Assembly: GCA_900756725.1 (NCBI GenBank)
Contig: CAAELJ010000077.1
Location: 1-12,258, forward strand
Length of the DNA: 12,258 nt
Reading direction: 5' to 3'
Source: an uncultured Collinsella sp.
Lineage (GTDB): Bacteria > Actinomycetota > Coriobacteriia > Coriobacteriales > Coriobacteriaceae
Within the stretch, counting starts at the first letter, position 1. Each line of letters starts with the position of its first letter. Below, in pieces: positions 1 through 6,128 of the stretch. Below the pieces are notes generated by a model that did no database searches, was not told the origin of the DNA, and saw nothing but the letters and a program-made list of their open reading frames with translations. Position numbers and translations under genes: made by a program.

Positions 1-190
1 CGTTTTGAGTATACCCGCGCGTGCGGACAGACGACCGAACGGTCTGCAAAGTGGCGCAAAAGCGGGAGGAATGTCTGGGGCGGGCCCGAGCTAGTGCGCC
101 GAGATGTGCACGCACGTCGGAAGCAAGCGCTGGAAAGCGCATCCCGCTCTAAAGCCCAATTCTGGGATGCATTTTCCGCGGAACCCTACA
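1..190. other. Gene-free left flank
   Basis: I see no supportable gene here. A plus-strand frame is open from the window edge to about position 263. It has no start in the window and runs through the terminator and tRNA of the opposite strand, so I treat it as a chance frame. On the minus strand a TATACT hexamer (positions 13 to 8) could be the -10 box of a promoter firing out of the window to the left, with a short inverted repeat GACCG-AA-CGGTC at 33-44 just upstream. No -35 box at normal spacing is convincing. A longer imperfect inverted repeat is listed separately. Confidence 0.5.
132..177. repeat. Imperfect 14-bp inverted repeat
   Basis: The left arm (132-145, GGAAAGCGCATCCC) and the right arm (164-177, GGGATGCATTTTCC) are complementary at 12 of 14 positions, separated by 18 bases. 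The left arm can alternatively form a small perfect hairpin with the bases before it (GCGCT-GGAA-AGCGC, 127-140, a GNRA-type tetraloop). No T-tract follows on either strand, so it is not a standard intrinsic terminator. Function unknown. Confidence 0.45.
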
Positions 191-220
191 TAAAAGAAAA
201 GGACCCCTTTGCAGAGGTCC
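191..220 (-). terminator. Intrinsic terminator after tRNA-Phe
   Basis: Read on the minus strand, GGACCTC pairs with GGGGTCC across a six-base loop (stem of 7 bp including one G-T pair). It is followed directly by TTTTCTTTTA. It lies about 15 bases after the end of the tRNA, as expected for a single-tRNA transcription unit. Confidence 0.85.
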
Positions 221-234
221 TAGTCAATTCAAGG

Positions 235-307
<73 letters not shown>

Positions 308-339
308 ATTTGAGGTGTGCCTTGTTTCAAGGCTTGATT

Positions 340-367
340 AGTATAACCAAGGACGCGCTCCGGTCAA
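340..367 (-). promoter_or_regulatory. Promoter of tRNA-Phe
   Basis: The minus strand carries TTGACC (367-362), a 16-bp spacer, and TATACT (345-340), close to the sigma-70/SigA consensus. Transcription would start near position 333 and give a leader of about 25 nt. That leader contains a perfect hairpin GCCTTG-AAA-CAAGGC (333-319), presumably removed during tRNA 5' processing. A-rich/T-rich DNA just upstream (about 377-391) could act as an UP-like element. Confidence 0.8.
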
Positions 368-442
368 CCGAGAATTTGAAAAAAGTTTTTGAGCACGGCG
401 CCAGCCACAAGGCCGACCCTATAGAACAGCACGTTAGAGACA

Positions 443-727
443 TCAACCCACCGCAAGAAGTTTTTCGCTCAAGGCTGCACGGGCAAACTCACTTGGCGTC
501 ATTCCTTCAGCCGCCGCCCGACGACGAATCGCCTCCTTCATCCCTAGGGGAATCTTGACCGATAGCGTTGCCGTCCCTTCGCTTGAGAGCGGAGGCCGCC
601 CGTGCACGATCCCCCCAACGGTATGCTCGCCGTCCGGAAACCCGCCATGCTCGTACGACTCGCACCACGCGTCAATCATTTCATCCGTTACAACCTGACC
701 ATTGGCAGCCGTATACGCCTTGCTCAT
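443..727 (-). CDS. Putative antitoxin, ribbon-helix-helix (BrnA-like)
   Basis: A 94-residue protein. The C-terminal half (about residues 52-92) has ribbon-helix-helix character: a short strand with TATLSVKIPLGMKEAI, then two helices ending in TPSEFARAALSEKL. The N-terminal part (TAANGQVVTDEMIDAW) is an acidic region of the kind that wraps a toxin partner in such antitoxins. I chose the ATG at 727 because AGGGG lies six bases upstream; the ATG three bases earlier (730) is possible and would give a 4-base ATGA overlap with the upstream stop. The pair is ordered toxin first, antitoxin second, as in BrnT/BrnA. By family analogy it would neutralise the upstream product and repress the shared promoter, probably at the palindrome 1019-1033. 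The RHH assignment is by sequence pattern; the antitoxin role is inferred. Confidence 0.7.
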   Translation of the reverse strand: MSKAYTAANGQVVTDEMIDAWCESYEHGGFPDGEHTVGGIVHGRPPLSSEGTATLSVKIPLGMKEAIRRRAAAEGMTPSEFARAALSEKLLAVG

Positions 728-993
728 CATCGACCCCTCTGCCGAGTTTGCTCGATCTCTTGCCAGAATTTCTTCTGAACCGGAGACAGGGCATGAATAA
801 TGAGCCATCCACGAATCAGTTCGACTGCAACAAGTTCCACACTTCGACCATCTGGAAGCCATCCAATGGCAAGCCATCTCGGCGGCTCGTCCTCCGACTC
901 GCGGCGAATGCACTCAGTAACCGCGAACCAGGCACCAAGCACTTGCTTTTCCGTCAAGTGTTTTTTGGCGTTGGGATGGATCTCAACATCCAT
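727..993 (-). CDS. Putative BrnT-like toxin, 88 aa
   Basis: A small protein directly upstream of, and overlapping, an RHH protein gene. The core WLAIGWLPDGRSVELVAVEL followed by GWLIIHALSPVQKKF has the strand-rich layout of the BrnT/RelE-type ribonuclease toxins, with a conserved-looking HALSP...KKF tail where those proteins carry catalytic or RNA-binding residues. Similar small proteins paired with RHH partners are common in gut Actinobacteria, to my recollection. The start ATG at 993 follows GGAGGAG at a good distance. It is translationally coupled to the antitoxin (stop TGA at 729-727). No signal or membrane segment is present, so it is cytosolic. I did not see a clear BrnT signature, so the family name is tentative and toxicity is inferred from gene architecture. 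Confidence 0.6.
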   Translation of the reverse strand: MDVEIHPNAKKHLTEKQVLGAWFAVTECIRRESEDEPPRWLAIGWLPDGRSVELVAVELIRGWLIIHALSPVQKKFWQEIEQTRQRGR

Positions 994-1018
994 GCATCTT
1001 CTCCTCCATCTTACCCAA

Positions 1019-1033
1019 TTTCGTATGACGAAA
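1019..1033. promoter_or_regulatory. Palindromic operator candidate for the toxin-antitoxin pair
   Basis: TTTCGT-ATG-ACGAAA is a perfect 6-bp inverted repeat with a three-base centre. It lies 25 bases upstream of the putative toxin start in the 58-bp gap after the DUF192 gene. RHH antitoxins bind short palindromes at this kind of position for autoregulation. The stem is AT-rich with no T-tract, so a terminator is less likely. I could not find a convincing -10/-35 pair around it. Confidence 0.45.
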
Positions 1034-1051
1034 GTCCGCTGTCGCCAATTC

Positions 1052-1411
1052 TTACGCCGGCACTTGTTGAAAGGCGGGAGGTGTAGCGAGGATTGAAGGG
1101 CGTTCCAGCACCGCCCAGGCACCGGGACAGGAACACATGCGCCAAGGACGGACGTTTTCGTAGCATGCGAGGATGCTGCCGTTGCGGTCGATAAAAGCAA
1201 TGTCGATGGGGTAGGCCATAAAGCAGGTGTGGACCGAAGAGCAGCGTGGGAACGCCATGACGAGCGGCAACCCGTTGGCGGCAATCGGAGACCGTCCCAG
1301 CATGCCGCGCAGGCGCACGGCAAACGACTCCGCCACCACAAACTCGGCAGGCGTCCAACCCAGCCTGTTGAGCGCCCGCGCGTAGGCAATGTAGGATGAG
1401 GCCGCGGTCAC
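1052..1411 (-). CDS. DUF192 family protein, last gene of the Tad operon
   Basis: A 119-residue protein matching the DUF192 pattern: FAVRLRGMLGRSP near residue 30, the central MAFPRCSSVHTCFMAYPIDIAF segment, then IDRNGSIL and the closing region WRMCSCPGAWAVLE. DUF192 proteins are small beta-rich proteins of unknown activity, often secreted; this copy has no signal peptide or membrane segment and looks cytosolic. I chose the GTG at 1411, which overlaps the stop of the preceding TadE-like gene as GTGA and follows a G-rich Shine-Dalgarno stretch (GGGGG, seven bases upstream). Upstream in-frame codons lie inside the previous gene. The four-base overlap places it in the pilus operon; its role there is unknown. 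It carries several cysteines (RCSS, HTCF, ACYE, MCSC). Confidence 0.85.
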   Translation of the reverse strand: MTAASSYIAYARALNRLGWTPAEFVVAESFAVRLRGMLGRSPIAANGLPLVMAFPRCSSVHTCFMAYPIDIAFIDRNGSILACYENVRPWRMCSCPGAWAVLERPSILATPPAFQQVPA

Positions 1412-1884
1412 ATAACCACCCCCGGACGCCACGGATCGACCGTCACTGCGCGCTCGTGCGACAACTTTGCCGGTGCCCCCAGCGAAACGCCGGCGATGCT
1501 GAGCGAGCTCGGCCACGGCTCGTAGCGCATGGTACAGGTATAGGTCCTAAACGTGCCGGAGAGCGAAAGCAGACCGCCATCCGATGTCGTCGCACCCTGC
1601 TCGCTCGAGACCTCAATCTGCAAGTCATAGCCTTCCATAGCATGTTGGATCTGAGCCTGAACGGTCGCGGAGGCATCGATGGAGCTGTCGTCGCCCTCCC
1701 CGCTCGGAGCCACGGCGTGCGCCAGCACGATATCGGGCACCACGCGGTCGAAGCGTGCGACCGCACCGGCAAAGACCATGACGTTGTACACGATGAGCGC
1801 CAGAACCAGCAGGACGGGCGTGACCACGGCCATCTCGACCGTCGCCTGGGCGCGCTCCTCGCGCAGGCGCTTGCGGATGTCCAT
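1408..1884 (-). CDS. TadE-like pseudopilin/pilus assembly protein
   Basis: A 158-residue protein with a basic cytosolic leader (MDIRKRLREERA), then QATVEMAVVTPVLLVLALIV, which starts a single transmembrane helix (about residues 17-40). The rest is an extracytoplasmic domain. The glutamate at residue 17 lies five residues after Ala12, as in class III prepilins and TadE/TadF pseudopilins that are cut by the Tad prepilin peptidase. The start ATG at 1884 shares one base with the stop of the TadG-like gene (TAATG), so it is translationally coupled; the Shine-Dalgarno is weak (GGTGGG). It ends in a 4-base overlap with the DUF192 gene. Expected role: minor pilin or scaffold for Flp pilus assembly in the cytoplasmic membrane. 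Confidence 0.85.
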   Translation of the reverse strand: MDIRKRLREERAQATVEMAVVTPVLLVLALIVYNVMVFAGAVARFDRVVPDIVLAHAVAPSGEGDDSSIDASATVQAQIQHAMEGYDLQIEVSSEQGATTSDGGLLSLSGTFRTYTCTMRYEPWPSSLSIAGVSLGAPAKLSHERAVTVDPWRPGVVM

Positions 1885-4049
1885 TACGACCCACCGCCCA
1901 AGGCACCCGCCAGTGTGGCGACATCGACGGTAAGTGGGATGGAACCGCCGCCGGGCAGCGGAATCTCCGCAAGCGTGAACACCGTGCCGCTGATGGTGCG
2001 CTCGACTTGATATTCCAGCGCCTCGCAAAGCGCCTTGGGATCGGTCACGCCCAACGGAATACTTCGTAGCTTGTCCTGCGCATTAGAAAGACCTGTGATG
2101 TCAGACCCCGGGCTCTTGATGACGTTGGCGGTGTCGGTCAGCACCGGCTTTCGTAGGCGCAAGTCGCACGGCTCCAAGCCCAGCGCCGCCACGGACGCCG
2201 AAACGGTATCACCAAGCCACGACGCAATGGAACTCAACGCACCGCTGCCCCCTCCCAGGTCATCGATCATCTCGTCCATGAGCTCGTCGGCCGAGCCTTG
2301 GATGTCTCCGTATCCCACAAGCAGCCGCCCCCAAACATCCATGACGCCATCGAGTACGCCGACAACGCCACCCGAACGCTCCTCCAGCGTCGAGAAAAAC
2401 CGCGAGAGAACGTTGTTCTGCGCCGTCGCGTCATCGGGTGCCAGCACCGCAGCAGAGATCGCACCGCGCTCACCAAGTCTGACTGTCGTGTTAAACGAAG
2501 AGTTGAGCTCATCGGGGCTCGAGATGGCACCCGAAACCGCAAAGGCGACCACGCCGTTGCGACCGGGCGGGGCGATACGCGGACGCTCGCCCGAAAGCGC
2601 TTTAATAGCCTCGTCAAACGCATTGCCCGCACGGTCAGCCTCGTCCTCGGTCTGGCGCATGAGCTCAAGCTCTTTGTTGCGGCATTCGACGTAGTCTTCC
2701 AGAGCGTCTTTGAATCGATCAAAGTGGTACTCGAAGCCGTTTTCGATTGAAGTCGAAGGAGCCGCAACGGCGCCGAGCGACGAAACACCAAAATGGCATC
2801 TGTTGCATTTGTCCTGCCCGTCATAAGCAGCGACCGAGGCTAGCCCGCCTGGCGTCCCTTTCTTATAGTTGGGGCAACTCGTTCCATAATGCAGATACGT
2901 TTTGCCATCGTTGGTACTAGTTGGCCACGCCGCATCGGTATAGAGTTCCGTCGCTCGCACCTCGTCAGTGTTGCGCGGCAACAACGGAATATAGGAAGTG
3001 GCCCGGTCTCCGTCTTCGGTTATATATGCGCGATTGACCTCTGCGCTCGCATAGGTATAGAACGCCTTGCGCGCCGCCGACTCCGCCTTCGTCTCGACGC
3101 TTGAGCCTTGAGGCGCCTCGTTTGCAAGGCGCAAGCGGTAATAGGCCTTCGCGCGATCGAGCGCCACTTGCGGCTCCCATGTGACGCTCGAGGCATAGTG
3201 CGGATTCTCAATATCCGAAAGCTTCGCCAAACTCCTCGCGCGTTCCCACATGCATGAGCAACTGCCGACCGAAGCCGGATCCGACCCGCCGCAATCCGCA
3301 AGCCAGGCGCGCTCTTTTGCTTTCGCCGTCTCCTCCGAGGCCTTCTGCAGCTCATCTGCTGCGCGTTCCAGATCTTTCGATGTGTCTTTAATGACATCGG
3401 TCGAGATCTCGGACCCCTCGAGCGCAACGAAATCCGACTCGGACGTCCTGGGCACGGCAAGCGCCGTACCGGTATAGGTCGCACCCTCGGTATCCTGCGC
3501 CGACACGGCCTGCGTAGCTCGCGCGGCAACCAGATACGGTAGAGCCGTCTCGATTTTCTGCAGGCCCTTGGAGGCGCTTTTGGCAAACTTATTGCGCGTT
3601 TTAATGATCTCGATCCCCGTGTCGACCATATCGCCCGCGGCAAGCTCGGCACCCGGAATAAGGATGGCGACCAAGCCGGTGCCGATCGTGGCAAACCCCG
3701 CTAGGCCCAAGCTCAATATGCTCGCATCCACCACTGTCGCAGCCGTATGGTAGGACGCCACCACATTGGCGCCTGCCAGCGCGCCGCTATCGGCAGCCAC
3801 CTGGGTGTCCCCCGCGCGCGACATGCTCCATATCGCCGCCGTCGACGAAAACAGCAACGTGAGCACCACCAAGATGACCACCGCAGAGGAGAGCGTGGTA
3901 TAGGCACCGTCTTCGATAAACAGGTCGATCCCGGCTCGACCCATAAAGCCGCCTCGCTTGCAGCGAGCACGCGGTCGGCAACGACCCGCAAGCCCCCTCG
4001 TCACCTTCAACAGGCAGCGCTTAATCCCATGCAGCAATCCATGAATCAT
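1884..4049 (-). CDS. Large TadG-like envelope protein with cysteine cluster
   Basis: A 721-residue protein. After a basic N-terminal stretch (about residues 1-45) comes one transmembrane helix (about 50-75: SSAVVILVVLTLLFSSTAAI). Then comes DTQVAADSGALAGANVVAS, the signature of the Tad N-terminal (TadG/TadE-like) domain. A second hydrophobic, glycine-rich stretch lies near residues 110-135, and a coiled-coil-like segment near 220-247. Cysteines sit at about 253, 264, 266, 392, 415 and 418, with more toward the C-terminus; the 392-419 group resembles a zinc knuckle. The C-terminal third is poor in cysteine and rich in Gly/Ser/Ala. The start at 4049 has a strong GGAGGGAG Shine-Dalgarno and overlaps the previous gene by 29 bases; an alternative ATG at 3944 (GAGG seven bases upstream) would remove the basic leader. 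Probably surface-exposed, at the pilus base or tip. Its size far exceeds ordinary TadE proteins. Confidence 0.8.
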   Translation of the reverse strand: MIHGLLHGIKRCLLKVTRGLAGRCRPRARCKRGGFMGRAGIDLFIEDGAYTTLSSAVVILVVLTLLFSSTAAIWSMSRAGDTQVAADSGALAGANVVASYHTAATVVDASILSLGLAGFATIGTGLVAILIPGAELAAGDMVDTGIEIIKTRNKFAKSASKGLQKIETALPYLVAARATQAVSAQDTEGATYTGTALAVPRTSESDFVALEGSEISTDVIKDTSKDLERAADELQKASEETAKAKERAWLADCGGSDPASVGSCSCMWERARSLAKLSDIENPHYASSVTWEPQVALDRAKAYYRLRLANEAPQGSSVETKAESAARKAFYTYASAEVNRAYITEDGDRATSYIPLLPRNTDEVRATELYTDAAWPTSTNDGKTYLHYGTSCPNYKKGTPGGLASVAAYDGQDKCNRCHFGVSSLGAVAAPSTSIENGFEYHFDRFKDALEDYVECRNKELELMRQTEDEADRAGNAFDEAIKALSGERPRIAPPGRNGVVAFAVSGAISSPDELNSSFNTTVRLGERGAISAAVLAPDDATAQNNVLSRFFSTLEERSGGVVGVLDGVMDVWGRLLVGYGDIQGSADELMDEMIDDLGGGSGALSSIASWLGDTVSASVAALGLEPCDLRLRKPVLTDTANVIKSPGSDITGLSNAQDKLRSIPLGVTDPKALCEALEYQVERTISGTVFTLAEIPLPGGGSIPLTVDVATLAGALGGGS

Positions 4050-4521
4050 AATCTCCCTCCAGCCACTCGGGACGCGATCGATACGAGACGTCGACCTTAA
4101 GCTCGACATAGCCGTTTTGGCCTGCGCTACCCATAGCCTGCGCAAACGCACCGATCACGGGCAGCGGTTTAACCTCGCCGGTAACGGAAACGGACGAGAC
4201 GCCGCCCGCATCGGCCCGACCAAGCTCGATATCCCACGACAGGGGCCCGCCGGCATGGAAAATCGAAACGTCGGGAACCGCGGCAAGACGGCGGCGGGCA
4301 AACTCCTTAATATCCTCGTCATCCCCCACCGTCGTCGTGGTCATGAGCCGCGCGGTCTCGGCGGCGGCAGACTCCATGACCGCGCGTGTATAGAGCAGGC
4401 ACACCGGCTGCAGCGCCAACAGGACGAGCGTCAGAAACGTCGGCAGTAGGAATGCCGCCTCGACCGTAGACTGCGCCCGGTCCTCGCGCGCAACATCAAT
4501 ACAGCACGATGTCCTTAGCAC
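4021..4521 (-). CDS. TadE-like pseudopilin
   Basis: About 166 residues. The leader ends in VAREDRA, then QSTVEAAFLLPTFLTLVLLAL starts the only transmembrane helix (about residues 20-44). The Glu five residues after Ala16 fits prepilin-peptidase processing. The extracytoplasmic part includes RAVMESAAAETARLMTT, a pattern typical of TadE/TadF proteins right after the membrane helix, and a VTGEVKPLPVIG segment. The start is uncertain: in the correct frame the first plausible codon after the upstream reading frames is GTG at 4521, with only a poor Shine-Dalgarno. It overlaps the preceding small gene by 26 bases. An ATT at 4500, 11 bases after AAGGA, is the alternative. It overlaps the TadG-like gene by 29 bases. 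Confidence 0.8.
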   Translation of the reverse strand: MLRTSCCIDVAREDRAQSTVEAAFLLPTFLTLVLLALQPVCLLYTRAVMESAAAETARLMTTTTVGDDEDIKEFARRRLAAVPDVSIFHAGGPLSWDIELGRADAGGVSSVSVTGEVKPLPVIGAFAQAMGSAGQNGYVELKVDVSYRSRPEWLEGDYDSWIAAWD

Positions 4522-4714
4522 CCGCAGCAGCGTCGACAACCGATGTCGAGGTGACGCCGTGAGATGCCGCCCGCTCGACCAGCGCCGCCAAGCGCCCATC
4601 GGTACCGGCACGCCAAAGCCCCGCGATCGCCAGCACGATGGAAAGCAGCGCCACCGTGACGATGGCGTATTCGACCGTTGCCTGGGCAGATTCCTCGCGC
4701 AGGACGTCATGCAT
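4496..4714 (-). CDS. Second small Flp/TadE-type pilin-like protein
   Basis: A 72-residue protein: a 10-residue leader MHDVLREESA, then QATVEYAIVTVALLSIVLAI as N-terminal helix, followed by about 40 residues ending in KDIVLY. The leader and cut-site motif closely match the Flp gene of the same operon (LREESA then Q-x-T-x-E-Y-A-I), including Glu at +5 and Tyr at +6. The helix is followed by a longer tail than in Flp. It is probably a minor pilin. The start ATG at 4714 has a very strong Shine-Dalgarno (AAAGGAGGGG, 7 bases upstream) and lies one base after the stop of the preceding gene. The strong ribosome site suggests high translation relative to its neighbours. Confidence 0.8.
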   Translation of the reverse strand: MHDVLREESAQATVEYAIVTVALLSIVLAIAGLWRAGTDGRLAALVERAASHGVTSTSVVDAAAGAKDIVLY

Positions 4715-4715
4715 T

Positions 4716-5279
4716 TCACGACCCCTCCTTTGAGTTCGTTGTCTGCGGGATCAGGCGGACCACGCGCAGGCGACACGAAGTATCACCAGCATCCGCGGCA
4801 ACCGTCACCATATCGACCCAGCCGCGTCCGTCACGCACGATAGCGCCCCACACGTTGCCCTTGATGTCGAGATAGCCGCTCAGAGCAAGTTGCGCCGTGG
4901 GCACCTCGCGATAGGCGCGCAGCATATCTGCCGCCGCTTCGGTCATCGGTCGGCACTCGGACCATGCGAGACGAACAGCGACGGCATTGTTTGCAGATGA
5001 ACCCGTTGCAGCGTCCGCTCGCTCGTCGAGTGCTTGCAAGAACGTTTGCGCCGTAACGGCGGCATTCGCATCGGCCGCGTCTCGCGCATCGTCTATTTGA
5101 GACGCCGCAGCCGAACCCGATCCCACATCCGCGGCAGCCCCTAAACGTTGTTGCCGTGCTGCGTTAAGCCCCCAAACCGCCACTGTCACCGCCACGACCG
5201 CACAGGCGAGCACCAGCAACGCGCCGACGGGACGGGCGCCCTCTACAGGCTGTTGATGCCCTCGCTGATAGCGCTCCAT
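4716..5279 (-). CDS. Single-pass membrane protein of unknown function in Tad operon
   Basis: I do not recognise a family. The protein has 187 residues: a short polar N-terminus, one transmembrane helix (about residues 18-39, VGALLVLACAVVAVTVAVWG), and an extracytoplasmic domain. That domain starts with an Ala/Asp-rich segment of low complexity (about 45-95). A better-folded part then holds two cysteines (SECRPM and TSCRLR), able to form one disulfide, and SGYLDIKGNVWGAIVRDGRGWVDM, which resembles beta-strands. It begins inside the flp gene (37-base overlap) at ATG 5279 with a weak Shine-Dalgarno. It ends one base before the next gene. Its fixed place between Flp and the second pilin suggests an assembly or pilus-associated role; this is inference. 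Confidence 0.7.
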   Translation of the reverse strand: MERYQRGHQQPVEGARPVGALLVLACAVVAVTVAVWGLNAARQQRLGAAADVGSGSAAASQIDDARDAADANAAVTAQTFLQALDERADAATGSSANNAVAVRLAWSECRPMTEAAADMLRAYREVPTAQLALSGYLDIKGNVWGAIVRDGRGWVDMVTVAADAGDTSCRLRVVRLIPQTTNSKEGS

Positions 5280-5476
5280 AAATCTTGGACCTTGCCCTTA
5301 AATGCGACGATGGCAATGATGGCAATCACCACGAGCACACCGACTAGGATGGCGTACTCGGTGGTGCCCTGCGCGCTCTCCTCCCGCAGCAGTTCTTCGG
5401 CACGCTGGCGAGCGTGAATTGACTGGCAAAACGCCAAGCTCCAGACCTTGTCAACAACGTCAGTCATCGTATTCAT
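5243..5476 (-). CDS. flp: Flp-type major pilin
   Basis: A 77-residue prepilin. Its leader is 35 residues long (most Flp leaders are shorter), ends in LREESA, and is followed by QGTTEYAILVGVLVVIAIIA, the classic Flp hydrophobic helix with the E-Y pair (Glu40, Tyr41). The mature tail is short (AFKGKVQDLWSAISEGINSL), as in Flp subunits. If the usual Glu+5 rule holds, the cut falls between Ala35 and Gln36, so the -1 residue is Ala rather than the usual Gly. The mature pilin would be about 42 residues. The start ATG at 5476 follows GGGAGG at five bases; a second in-frame ATG lies three codons downstream. The gene begins ten bases after tadC. It is the polymerised subunit of the pilus. Confidence 0.92.
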   Translation of the reverse strand: MNTMTDVVDKVWSLAFCQSIHARQRAEELLREESAQGTTEYAILVGVLVVIAIIAIVAFKGKVQDLWSAISEGINSL

Positions 5477-5486
5477 GTATTCCTCC

Positions 5487-6128
5487 CTACATCATCCCGC
5501 CTGCTCCCAGCAGCGGGCCCAATATGGACAGAAGCAACGCCGGCAAGATGAGCGTGCCGGTGGGAATCAGCAGCTTGACCGGCGCACGCTCAATCTCGCG
5601 CTCGACCGCGGCGCGATGGGCCGCGCGAATCTCGCGACTTTGGGCCGCCAGCGTCTCGGCAAGCGGGGCACCGAGAGCAAGCGCCTGCCCCGCTGTGATG
5701 GCAAAGGTCTCGAGCGCCCGCACATCCAGGTCGCGCGCGGCCGCCAGGAGCTCATCCTCTCGCGTCCCTACGCCCACCCGCCATGCCATGCAGGCTCGCT
5801 CAAGGCGGAGCGCCAACGTCGATCGGCGATTGGCGCAAAAAACCTCAAGCGCCGCATCGAACGAAAGGCCGGCCGAAAGCCCCAGACGCACCACGTCGAT
5901 CATCTCGGACACCTCGCCGAGCGACACCTGCGCCGTACCACCCGTGCCGAGCATGCCCCTCAACCGTGCTACCAGGACATCGGTCACCGATCGGGCAGCC
6001 GCAACAACCAGCAGCGCCTCGCGTTTGCAGACCTGGGCGATCTTGCATGCGTCCGCACGATTGAGCCCTGTCACGATAAACACGCTGAGCGCGCACAGGC
6101 ATGCCGCGACCCCGACCAGGGCGCTCAT
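5487..6128 (-). CDS. tadC: TadC, type II secretion F-like platform protein
   Basis: A 213-residue integral membrane protein: an N-terminal helix (about residues 2-24), a cytosolic T2SSF domain (about 70-180, from VSEMIDVVRLGLSAGLSFDAAL to GAPLAETLAAQSREIRAAHR), and a C-terminal hydrophobic helix (KLLIPTGTLILPALLLSILGP). It pairs with TadB to form the inner-membrane platform on which the CpaF motor acts. It is shorter than many TadC proteins (around 300 residues) because the N-terminal membrane part is reduced to one helix. The ATG at 6128 overlaps the tadB stop as ATGA, with GGAG close upstream, indicating coupled translation. Confidence 0.9.
   Translation of the reverse strand: MSALVGVAACLCALSVFIVTGLNRADACKIAQVCKREALLVVAAARSVTDVLVARLRGMLGTGGTAQVSLGEVSEMIDVVRLGLSAGLSFDAALEVFCANRRSTLALRLERACMAWRVGVGTREDELLAAARDLDVRALETFAITAGQALALGAPLAETLAAQSREIRAAHRAAVEREIERAPVKLLIPTGTLILPALLLSILGPLLGAGGMM

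Noticed and set aside
319..333. Hairpin GCCTTG-TTT-CAAGGC as a terminator
   Set aside because: It lies downstream of the tRNA promoter and upstream of the tRNA, with no T-tract, so it is part of the tRNA leader.
379..435. Possible terminator after the antitoxin gene
   Set aside because: The stem near 402-419 needs two G-T pairs, and the T-run is more than ten bases away; too weak to call.
443..913. Antitoxin frame extended upstream to 913
   Set aside because: The extra 62 residues overlap the toxin gene in another frame and lack a ribosome site; the AGGGG site points to the ATG at 727.
727..1389. Toxin frame extended upstream to 1389
   Set aside because: The extension is antisense-like, Trp/Arg-rich sequence over the DUF192 gene, and GGAGGAG marks the start at 993.
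2793..2810. CxxCH (CNRCH) as a c-type haem site in the TadG-like protein
   Set aside because: There is a single motif, with no cytochrome fold, no distal ligand context and no cytochrome maturation genes nearby. The upstream YxHxxxC pattern fits a metal knuckle better.
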